Of a DNA stretch of 5,840 bases, positions 1 to 5,840 are shown piece by piece. The notes below the pieces were generated by a model, which saw only the letters and a list, made by a program, of their open reading frames with translations, made no database searches and was not told where the DNA came from. The translations under genes and the position numbers were made by a program. Origin of the DNA: Sulfurovum sp. Lineage in GTDB: Bacteria > Campylobacterota > Campylobacteria > Campylobacterales > Sulfurovaceae. Numbering within the stretch: the stretch's first letter is position 1; each line of letters opens with the position of its first letter. The stretch is taken from NCBI GenBank assembly GCA_030622375.1, contig JAUXGC010000079.1, positions 1 through 5,840 on the forward strand, in the 5' to 3' direction.

Positions 1-688
1 CAGGAGGATAGCCAACTTTTATATGCTCTTTGTAATAATCTACTTTAAATAGTGCCAATGCAAAAAATAGACTATATAAAATAAGTTTAGAGGTGAGAAG
101 ATTATTGAACTCCTCTATTTTATATACTCTATAGAGGTAGAAACAAACTGTAAAAAGCAGAATGGAGAACAAAAATAGACTTAAATGCATATCTCGTGAT
201 GTTGAAATCTGTTTTAATGTAAAATTTGCATTAAATTGAGAATCATTTTTTAGAGTTGAAAAGCTAATGCCTTCTTTAGTTTTTTCATAATTTTCTATCT
301 GATTAAGTGGTTTTAGATTATTTATGGGGAGTTCAAAAGTAGTTGTCTTAAACCAATTAGATTGAATAATATCAATTGAATCTATCGTAATATTTGTTTC
401 AGATTTTGCAGGGTCAAATCTAATGTACTTTATAGCTTTTAACTCTGGTAAAGAGAAATGATATTCATTATTTTTGACTTTAAAAGCTTTTCTTGAGTTA
501 TTTTCTGTGTAAACATGTTCTTTGCTGGAAAAATACACTTCTGCTTTTAGCGTAGTCTCTGCTAAAGAGCTCATCGTTACTATCATACTTTTACTGTTTT
601 GAAAAAATACCATAACCATAAAGAGCACAATTATGGCTATTATGGAAGCCATAAAGAGCTTTATGTAGTGTATGGTTATCTTTGACAT
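1..688 (-). CDS. Polytopic membrane protein of a polysaccharide locus, C-terminus cut by the window edge
   Basis: The reading frame is open from the ATG at 688 down to base 2, giving 229 residues with no stop, so the gene continues beyond the left edge. I do not recognise the family with certainty. Residues 10-30 (FMASIIAIIVLFMVMVFF region) form one hydrophobic helix that looks like a signal anchor. Residues about 31-167 are soluble, rich in K, N, S and T, with alternating beta-like stretches (EVYFSS, YHFSLPE, IKYIRFDP) suggesting a beta-sandwich on the outer face. Two more hydrophobic segments follow at about 169-186 and 197-214, and the visible part ends in KVGYPP. A helix, an external domain and then many helices fits large membrane glycosyltransferases (GT-C or DUF2142-like), but the diagnostic part is missing. 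The start overlaps the end of the upstream glycosyltransferase gene by 13 bases, indicating one operon. A weak purine run (AGAGAAGA) lies about 10 bases upstream of the ATG. A later ATG at 652 (residue 13) is possible but would cut into the first helix. G+C is about 29%, the lowest in the window. Confidence 0.8.
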   Translation of the reverse strand, partial: MSKITIHYIKLFMASIIAIIVLFMVMVFFQNSKSMIVTMSSLAETTLKAEVYFSSKEHVYTENNSRKAFKVKNNEYHFSLPELKAIKYIRFDPAKSETNITIDSIDIIQSNWFKTTTFELPINNLKPLNQIENYEKTKEGISFSTLKNDSQFNANFTLKQISTSRDMHLSLFLFSILLFTVCFYLYRVYKIEEFNNLLTSKLILYSLFFALALFKVDYYKEHIKVGYPP

Positions 689-2616
689 ATACTAAAATCT
701 TCTCTATCAAGTGTTAAGTTCGGATTATAATAGGAATCTCCAGATTCTAAAATATTTTTATGCCGTTCAAAAAGAGCATCTTTCTCTTTTTGAAATCTAG
801 CAATCTTCTCCGGTGTCTCTTCATATCCTCGAGAGATAGACTCATGGTGATACGCTTCTGCAAAAGGGGTAAAGATGTTTAAATACCCTTTCTCTAAAAC
901 TCTTAGACAAAAATCTACATCGTTATAGGCTATTTTAAAATCTACATCATTAAGACCGCCAACTTCATCGTATATACTTCTTTTTATCATAAGACACGCT
1001 GCCGTAACAGCAGATAAATTTTGAACAACATTCAATCTATTAAAGTAGCCACCACTGTATCTTGCAAACGTTTTATGAGAATGTCCAGCATACCCACCCA
1101 AACCAATTATAATACCGGCATGCTGGATTGTTTCATCAGGATAATATAGTTTTGCTCCTACACACCCCACATTATCTCTTTGTGAAAACTCCAACATAGC
1201 CTCTATCCAACCCGATGAGATAATCTCTATATCATTATTTAAAAGCAAGATATGTTTACCTTTTGCATAAGTGTTTACAGCATGATTGTTTATATCTGAA
1301 TAGTTAAAAGGTACATTATACTCGTAAAATGACACCCTTTTGTCTTTTTTCTCTAACGCACTCATCATTTCAAAAGTTTCACTCTCTTCAGAGTTGTTAC
1401 TAATCCCGATTATCTCATAATTCTCATAGGTTGATCTATCTAAAATAGAGTTTATAGACATATCCAAAAGTTCTGACTTATCTTTAAAAGGTATAATTAT
1501 GCTTACTATAGGAGTGTTTTTAATGGTATATTTAACCCTGAAGTAGTGTTGTATATTTCCATATACCACGCTTGCATCTAGTCCCCTTCTTTGGACTACC
1601 TCTTCAAGAAGGAGACTTCCTCTCCTTAGAGCTTCTGGTTTAACATCGCTGTTGACACTCGTAGAAGTTTCCAGTGTTCTCCAGTGGTAAAGTACTTTTT
1701 GAATATGATAAATCTTTGAAGTTTGTTCTGTAAGTCTTAAAAACAGATCGTAATCCTGAGCTCCGTCAAATTCTTTATTAAAATTACCCACTTTGTCCAG
1801 TAGTGTTTTACTGAAGCAGGTAAAGTGTGTTATGTAGTTGTGTGACAGGAGTAAGTCAGGAGAAAAATCTGGCTTGAAGTGTGGATTACTGCAAACCCCG
1901 TCGGTTGATATGAAATCCTCATCACTATAGATAAATTCGGCATCTTCTTCATTGATGGCTTTTACCATTTCATATAGGGCATTTGGGGTGATTTCATCAT
2001 CATTGTCCAGTAGTGCTATATAATCACCTTTAGCCATCTTTAGTGCTGCATTGGAAGCACCAGATATATTGAAGTTAGCATCTAAAAATTGAACTTTTAT
2101 TTTTGGATTATGTATGTTTTTTAAATACTCCACAGTATCTATATTTGTACTCTTATCGTCAGCTATACATAACTCCCAATGGCTATACCATTGATTTTCA
2201 ATAGACTTAATGGCCAAATCCAGCCACTCTGAATCTACATTATATACAGGCATAACTATGGAGATAAGTGGTGATTTCTTAAAATCTTCTATCTCTTTGC
2301 CTATAGCTTGTGTTAGTTTTGGTTCTACATAAGTATAGAGTAGATTATCTACAGAAGGTATTTCTGGATCTTCCTCCACTTTTCCTACAACATTTCGCAA
2401 TGCTCTGCGTATTTTTGCAGGTATAATCTTTCTGAAAACTCTTTTAATACCATTTTTAAAACACATCTTTTCATTTTGCACATAACTTTGTATCTCTCTG
2501 TCTCTAAGCTCAACAATAGATCTAGCATAGCTCAAATCTTCTCCTAGAGAGTAGATTTTATCATACGCTTTGTAAATCTGCTGATTCTTGTCACTCATCT
2601 CTAAATCTAGTTTCAT
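676..2616 (-). CDS. Tandem-domain family 2 glycosyltransferase (O-antigen/capsule type)
   Basis: A 646-residue, probably cytoplasmic or membrane-associated enzyme that transfers sugars from nucleotide donors onto a growing surface glycan. Residues 1-50 are charged and helical, possibly a short coiled coil; residues 54-80 are very basic (IKRVFRKIIPAKIRRALR) and could bind membrane lipid. The first GT-A domain spans about 115-315: it opens with SIVMPVYN (119-126), has the metal-binding DNDD at 204-207, and GAQDYDLFLRL at 285-295. The second spans about 368-600: SIIIPFKD (372-379), LLNNDIE (458-464) in the DXD position, YNDVDFCLRVL (564-574) and YHHESISRG (589-597). This layout matches RfbN/rhamnosyltransferase-like proteins of O-antigen loci; the sugars cannot be told from the sequence. 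The gene follows galU after 38 bases and overlaps the next gene. No good Shine-Dalgarno precedes the ATG at 2616, and a second in-frame ATG lies at 2598 (residue 7), so the exact start is uncertain. Two domains suggest two linkages made by one protein. Confidence 0.93.
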   Translation of the reverse strand: MKLDLEMSDKNQQIYKAYDKIYSLGEDLSYARSIVELRDREIQSYVQNEKMCFKNGIKRVFRKIIPAKIRRALRNVVGKVEEDPEIPSVDNLLYTYVEPKLTQAIGKEIEDFKKSPLISIVMPVYNVDSEWLDLAIKSIENQWYSHWELCIADDKSTNIDTVEYLKNIHNPKIKVQFLDANFNISGASNAALKMAKGDYIALLDNDDEITPNALYEMVKAINEEDAEFIYSDEDFISTDGVCSNPHFKPDFSPDLLLSHNYITHFTCFSKTLLDKVGNFNKEFDGAQDYDLFLRLTEQTSKIYHIQKVLYHWRTLETSTSVNSDVKPEALRRGSLLLEEVVQRRGLDASVVYGNIQHYFRVKYTIKNTPIVSIIIPFKDKSELLDMSINSILDRSTYENYEIIGISNNSEESETFEMMSALEKKDKRVSFYEYNVPFNYSDINNHAVNTYAKGKHILLLNNDIEIISSGWIEAMLEFSQRDNVGCVGAKLYYPDETIQHAGIIIGLGGYAGHSHKTFARYSGGYFNRLNVVQNLSAVTAACLMIKRSIYDEVGGLNDVDFKIAYNDVDFCLRVLEKGYLNIFTPFAEAYHHESISRGYEETPEKIARFQKEKDALFERHKNILESGDSYYNPNLTLDREDFSICQR

Positions 2617-2654
2617 TATATGTTGATTTTGGACACTATTTTTAAGTTGCTTTT

Positions 2655-3488
2655 CTATTTTAAAGCCTTTCTCTTTCCATAAAAATAATTTGTAGCTTCA
2701 ACAAACCCATCAACAGACCCACAATCAAAACGTTTGCCCTTAAATTTATATGCTATGACTTTGCCTTGTTTTGCTTGTTCAAGAAGAGCATCGGTTATCT
2801 GTATCTCTTTGCCTCTACCCGGTTTTGTTTTTCTAAGGATGTCAAAAATATCTGGAGTCAAAATATATCTACCTATAATTGCCATATTGCTAGGGGCATC
2901 TTTTGGGTTAGGTTTCTCTACCATATCTACTATACGGTAAGTATCGTCAGTACCTTCTATTATATTTCCAACTACTATGCCATATTGGTCAGTTTGCTCT
3001 TTAGGGACTTCTTCAACGGCAACAATTGAGCATTGATATTTTTCATAAATATTTATCATTTGCTGTAGTACATTATCTCCACCGCAAGAGCAGAGATCAT
3101 CTGCTAAAAGTACAGCAAAAGGCTCCTCGCCTATAAGTGTTTCGCCTGTAAGGATGGCATGACCCAAACCCTTCATTTCAACTTGTCTAGTGTAGGAGAA
3201 TGTACAGTTTGCTATCAATGCTCTAATCTCAGCTAGCAGAGGATCTTTGCTTGTATCTTTGATTTGATGCTCTAGTTCATAAGATCTGTCAAAGTGGTCT
3301 TCTATGGCTCTTTTGCCACGACCTGTAACTATTGCCATAGTGTGAATACCTGCCTCTACAGCCTCTTCTATACCATACTGTATGAGGGGTTTGGTAAGGA
3401 TGGGAAGCATCTCTTTTGGTGTAGCCTTTGTTGCAGGTAAAAACCGTGTACCATAGCCTGCTGCAGGGAAAAGACATTTTTTAATCAT
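2655..3488 (-). CDS. galU: UTP--glucose-1-phosphate uridylyltransferase
   Basis: A cytoplasmic enzyme that converts UTP and glucose-1-phosphate to UDP-glucose and pyrophosphate, feeding glucose, galactose and glucuronate into surface polysaccharides. The 277-residue protein is close to the usual length of about 270-300. It carries the full bacterial GalU signature: the nucleotide-binding loop FPAAGYGTRFLPATK (7-21) with PKEMLPI (24-30), QVEMKGLGHAIL (102-113), the metal/UTP-binding LLADD (127-131), VEKP (190-193), GRYIL (206-210), GKEIQITDAL (226-235) and the C-terminal GKRFDCGSVDGFVEA (251-265). The start at 3488 is supported by the N-terminal match (MIKKCLFPAAG) and by AAGTGAG seven bases upstream. 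The gene ends in TAG at 2655-2657, 38 bases before the tandem glycosyltransferase, so it probably heads this glycan operon. Its G+C resembles that of ccoI rather than of the genes after it. The close relative GalF is unlikely, because the catalytic motifs are intact and GalF is mainly enterobacterial. Confidence 0.97.
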   Translation of the reverse strand: MIKKCLFPAAGYGTRFLPATKATPKEMLPILTKPLIQYGIEEAVEAGIHTMAIVTGRGKRAIEDHFDRSYELEHQIKDTSKDPLLAEIRALIANCTFSYTRQVEMKGLGHAILTGETLIGEEPFAVLLADDLCSCGGDNVLQQMINIYEKYQCSIVAVEEVPKEQTDQYGIVVGNIIEGTDDTYRIVDMVEKPNPKDAPSNMAIIGRYILTPDIFDILRKTKPGRGKEIQITDALLEQAKQGKVIAYKFKGKRFDCGSVDGFVEATNYFYGKRKALK

Positions 3489-3495
3489 TCAATAA

Positions 3496-3502
3496 CTCAC
3501 TT
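3496..3502 (-). promoter_or_regulatory. Ribosome binding site of galU
   Basis: On the minus strand the bases read AAGTGAG, a partial match to the Shine-Dalgarno sequence, with seven bases before the ATG at 3488. The spacing is good and it supports this start codon. Confidence 0.6.
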
Positions 3503-3518
3503 TTTTAAAATAATAAAT

Positions 3519-3524
3519 AGTATA
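3519..3524 (-). promoter_or_regulatory. Candidate sigma-70 -10 box upstream of galU
   Basis: The minus strand reads TATACT here, five of six bases matching TATAAT, inside GTTATACTAT. Transcription would start near 3512 and leave a leader of about 24 bases before galU. No recognisable -35 box lies 16-18 bases upstream (candidates there read ATCCCT to ATATCC). Farther upstream (about 3548-3570) is an A-rich stretch on the minus strand. Campylobacterota housekeeping promoters commonly lack a clear -35 box and rely on A/T-rich upstream DNA, so this remains plausible. It would let galU and the glycan genes be expressed separately from ccoIS. The site is predicted by eye only. Confidence 0.4.
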
Positions 3525-3588
3525 ACATATGATTGAGAAAAGGGATATTAATTTTTTGCTTTTTTCTTGGAACTGTTATGACGCTAAA

Positions 3589-3825
3589 TCAGTCAGGAGG
3601 TCTATAGTTTTTCTCTAATTCTCTCTTTTTTTTATGTGCTCTCTTTTTCTCCTCCATCATTGCCGCATCTCTTAAATCTTCCTCATTGTCAAAACGAGTA
3701 GCATCTATAAACTTTGATTCGTCATCAAACTGCCCTGTCTTAACACCCCAAAGTATGGCTAGAAGACCAAGTGCTCCTAGAAATGTTGAGACACTTATCA
3801 TCATTATAACAATACTCTCACTCAT
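3589..3825 (-). CDS. ccoS: cbb3-type cytochrome oxidase assembly protein CcoS (FixS)
   Basis: A 78-residue membrane protein needed to mature the cbb3 cytochrome c oxidase; in organisms where it has been studied, loss of CcoS gives an oxidase lacking its cofactors in CcoN. One transmembrane helix covers about residues 5-27, followed directly by the family signature LLAILWGVKTGQFDD (21-35) and a conserved-looking FD at 45-46. The rest is a strongly charged tail (AHKKKRELEKNYRPPD), longer than in many CcoS proteins of about 50-60 residues. The ATG at 3825 overlaps the stop of ccoI in the arrangement TAATG (3823-3827), so translation is probably coupled. AAGGA six bases upstream, still inside ccoI, fixes the start. 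The pairing with CcoI immediately upstream is typical of ccoGHIS clusters; ccoNOQP and ccoG/ccoH are not in the window. The stop is TGA at 3589-3591. Confidence 0.94.
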   Translation of the reverse strand: MSESIVIMMISVSTFLGALGLLAILWGVKTGQFDDESKFIDATRFDNEEDLRDAAMMEEKKRAHKKKRELEKNYRPPD

Positions 3826-5840
3826 TATTTATCCTTAAATTTTAATGTTTTTATTCTCATAGAGTTTCCAACTACTATTAGTGAGCTTAAACTCATTGAT
3901 AGTGCAGCTACAAGAGGGTTTACAAATCCCATCACAGCTAGTGGAATGGCTATGACATTATACAATAATGAGAAACTTAAATTCTCTTTTACTGCTCCAA
4001 AAGTACGTTTGGATAGCTTGTACGCTTCAAAAATACTTTTGGACTTTTCATCCATGAGTACCACATCACTCACTGAGATAGCTACATCTGCACCACTGCC
4101 CATAGCTATAGCGATGTCAGATTTGGCTAAAGCTATAGTGTCATTGATACCATCTCCTACCATGACAACCACATGACCCTCTTCGTGAAACTTGTCTATC
4201 AGTGTAGCTTTATCTTGTGGAAGAAGTTTAGAATGTATTTCTGTGATGCCTACTTCTTTTGCTACTTTTTGTGCACTCTGTTCGTGGTCTCCTGTAAGCA
4301 TAACAACTCTTATGCCCATAGATTGGATTTCTTCAATAGCTTCTGCAGCACCTTCTCTGATGGTGTCACTCAATTCAAATCGTACAACAAGTTGGTTGTC
4401 TATGGCAAAATAGAAGAGGGTGTTTTCTGTTTTCTCATCAACTACTAGTCCCAATGTTTGCATATAAGAGGCATTTCCTCCCCTGAGTCTTTTCCCTTGA
4501 TATGAGGCTTGGATACCTTTTGCCTGAATGGTTTTGATGTCTTCCAGTGGAAGTTCATCTAAACGTTCATTATGCTCTTTTAAATATGTAGTAATTCCTT
4601 TGGAGATAGGGTGATTGGAAGTAGAAACAAGAGAATAAAGCAAGTTTTGGTCATATTCTCTCACTGTTTGTGTGTGCACCACAGAGGGCTTACCTTCTGT
4701 AATGGTACCTGTTTTGTCAAGCGCAAGGAGGTCACTTTTTGCCATCGTCTCTAAAAAAGTTGCCTCTTTAAAAAGTATGCCACGTTTAGCTGCTACACCA
4801 ATACCCACAAGTGTAGCCATGGGTGTAGCCAATCCCAAAGCACAAGGACAAGCAATGACAATCACTGAAATACCTATGATGAGTGCATGTTCAAAGTCAC
4901 CATCCATAAACCACCAGCCTGCAAAAGCAATGAGGGCTATGGTTAAAATAACAGTGGAAAAATAGCCAGAAACTTTATCTGCCAGTTGTTCAATACGAGG
5001 TTTTTTAGTGATAGACTCTTCTAAAAGGCTTACAATAGAGTGCAATAAAGAGGAAGATACATCTTTGGTAGCTTCATAGCGTAGAACTGAATCTAAACAG
5101 AGTGACCCGCTCAAGATGTTGTCTCTTTCTTGTTTGTAAACAGGTTCATTCTCTCCGGTTAAAGAACTTTCATCAAAAGAGCCTTGTCCATAAGTGACTA
5201 TACCGTCTATCACTACTTTTTCTCCCGGTTTGAGCTCTATCGTGTCACCCAATATAATGTTTTCAATACTGACAAGAAACTTTTCTTTCTTTTTAATGAC
5301 AGTGACTTCTGTGGGGGTACTTCCCATGATGTTATCTAGGGTATCTACTGCATGTTTCTTACTCAATACTTCGAGATATTTCCCTACCAGCACAAAAGTA
5401 ATAATCATGACAACGGAGTCAAAATAGACTTCCCCTCTTTGTGTTATCATCGCATAAATAGAGTAAATATAGGCAGAGAGTGCGCCTGAAGCTACAAGGG
5501 TATCCATATTGACTATGTTGTTTTTGTATCCGTAATATGCACCACGAAAGAAAACCCATCCACTGTAAAAGAGAACAGGGGTGGCTAGCACAAATTCTGC
5601 TACATTTAAGATATCTTTAAATGACTGTTGTATGCCCGTGAAGTATCCAGCATAGTGCGCAATGGCTAGCCACATGATATTCATACTCCCAAATACTGCA
5701 ACTAAGATACGTGAATAGTAAGATCTGCGTGTTTTTACTGCACGCTCTTCCTGTAATTTAGGATCGTATGGGTATGCATTGTAACCAATAGAGCGAATAG
5801 TATGTATGATTTGTGAGAGTTTGATTTCATCTGGGTCCCA
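3825..5840 (-). CDS. ccoI: Copper-translocating P-type ATPase CcoI (FixI type), N-terminus cut by the window edge
   Basis: An inner-membrane P1B ATPase that moves copper for assembly of the cbb3 oxidase. The frame is open to the right edge: 671 residues are visible, and the ATG at 5684 is internal because 52 further in-frame residues precede it. Those begin with the end of a heavy-metal-associated domain (WDPDEIKLSQII, then IRSIGYNAYPY), so its CxxC metal site lies outside the window. Numbering from the first visible residue, there are eight membrane helices: four before the actuator domain, which has TGE at 228-230. The metal-site CPC is at 331-333, the phosphorylated Asp in DKTGT at 375-379, HP at 410-411, TGD at 516-518 and GDGIND at 562-567. 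Helix 7 has the N-x6-YN pattern (620-628) and helix 8 has MSLSS (649-653), the Cu(I) signatures. CcoI rather than CopA is favoured by the adjoining ccoS and by SNHP in place of SEHP. The stop TAA at 3825-3827 overlaps ccoS. About 100 or more residues appear to be missing at the N-terminus compared with typical CcoI. Confidence 0.95.
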   Translation of the reverse strand, partial: WDPDEIKLSQIIHTIRSIGYNAYPYDPKLQEERAVKTRRSYYSRILVAVFGSMNIMWLAIAHYAGYFTGIQQSFKDILNVAEFVLATPVLFYSGWVFFRGAYYGYKNNIVNMDTLVASGALSAYIYSIYAMITQRGEVYFDSVVMIITFVLVGKYLEVLSKKHAVDTLDNIMGSTPTEVTVIKKKEKFLVSIENIILGDTIELKPGEKVVIDGIVTYGQGSFDESSLTGENEPVYKQERDNILSGSLCLDSVLRYEATKDVSSSLLHSIVSLLEESITKKPRIEQLADKVSGYFSTVILTIALIAFAGWWFMDGDFEHALIIGISVIVIACPCALGLATPMATLVGIGVAAKRGILFKEATFLETMAKSDLLALDKTGTITEGKPSVVHTQTVREYDQNLLYSLVSTSNHPISKGITTYLKEHNERLDELPLEDIKTIQAKGIQASYQGKRLRGGNASYMQTLGLVVDEKTENTLFYFAIDNQLVVRFELSDTIREGAAEAIEEIQSMGIRVVMLTGDHEQSAQKVAKEVGITEIHSKLLPQDKATLIDKFHEEGHVVVMVGDGINDTIALAKSDIAIAMGSGADVAISVSDVVLMDEKSKSIFEAYKLSKRTFGAVKENLSFSLLYNVIAIPLAVMGFVNPLVAALSMSLSSLIVVGNSMRIKTLKFKDK
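3832..3836 (-). promoter_or_regulatory. Ribosome binding site of ccoS
   Basis: The minus strand reads AAGGA, six bases before the ccoS ATG. It lies inside the last codons of ccoI, so ccoS can be translated both by independent initiation and by ribosomes finishing ccoI. Confidence 0.75.

Noticed and set aside
2617..2654. Extra regulatory element between galU and the glycosyltransferase gene
   Set aside because: The 38 bases are A/T-rich and show no hairpin, convincing ribosome binding site or promoter, and simple operon spacing explains them.
2734..3029. Open frames on the plus strand opposite galU
   Set aside because: They lie wholly antisense to a gene with full family signatures, have no ribosome binding site of note and encode low-complexity, unrecognisable products.
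3541..3588. Possible rho-independent terminator after ccoS
   Set aside because: On the minus strand only four-base pairings (TGAC/GTCA or ACTG/CAGT) can be formed and they are followed by A-runs rather than a T-run, so this does not qualify.
3946..5427. Several plus-strand open frames of 70-97 codons opposite ccoI
   Set aside because: They mirror the codon pattern of ccoI and show no domain or conserved motif; the opposite strand carries all the expected P-type ATPase motifs.
5682..5684. ATG at 5684 as the start of the copper ATPase
   Set aside because: The frame stays open to the right edge and the 52 preceding residues match the end of a heavy-metal-associated domain and the start of membrane helix 1, so this Met is internal.

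Overview
All five genes in this window lie on the minus strand, so transcription runs from high to low coordinates. The window has no RNA gene, mobile element, CRISPR array or long non-coding stretch. The low G+C content, the frequent AGA and TTA codons, and a FixI/CcoI-like copper ATPase directly followed by CcoS all suggest a Campylobacterota (epsilonproteobacterial) genome, perhaps a Sulfurimonas- or Sulfurovum-like bacterium. That placement is inferred from gene style and composition, not from a marker gene.

Right part (3589-5840): a cbb3 cytochrome oxidase assembly unit. The copper-transporting P-type ATPase CcoI (FixI type) runs off the right edge, and what is visible begins inside its N-terminal heavy-metal-binding domain. 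Its stop codon overlaps the start codon of ccoS, a small single-helix assembly protein. CcoI supplies copper for the CcoN subunit of the high-affinity cbb3 terminal oxidase, and CcoS is required for the oxidase to acquire its cofactors.

Middle (3489-3588): about 100 bases between genes, holding a plausible promoter -10 box and a ribosome binding site for galU. No convincing terminator for ccoS is visible.

Left part (1-3488): a surface-polysaccharide unit. galU encodes UTP--glucose-1-phosphate uridylyltransferase, which makes UDP-glucose. Next, after 38 bases, comes a large protein with two GT2 glycosyltransferase domains in tandem and a helical N-terminus. Overlapping its end by 13 bases is the start of a polytopic membrane protein, cut by the left edge, with a signal-anchor helix, a soluble domain of about 140 residues and further membrane helices. 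The likely division of labour is nucleotide-sugar supply (GalU), sugar transfer (GT2) and a membrane step in glycan assembly (last gene). Base composition falls sharply after galU, to about 29% G+C in the last gene, as often seen in exchangeable surface-glycan loci.

I found no clearly new biological system. The points most worth a second look are the truncated membrane protein, the composition step, and the altered nucleotide-binding residues in CcoI.
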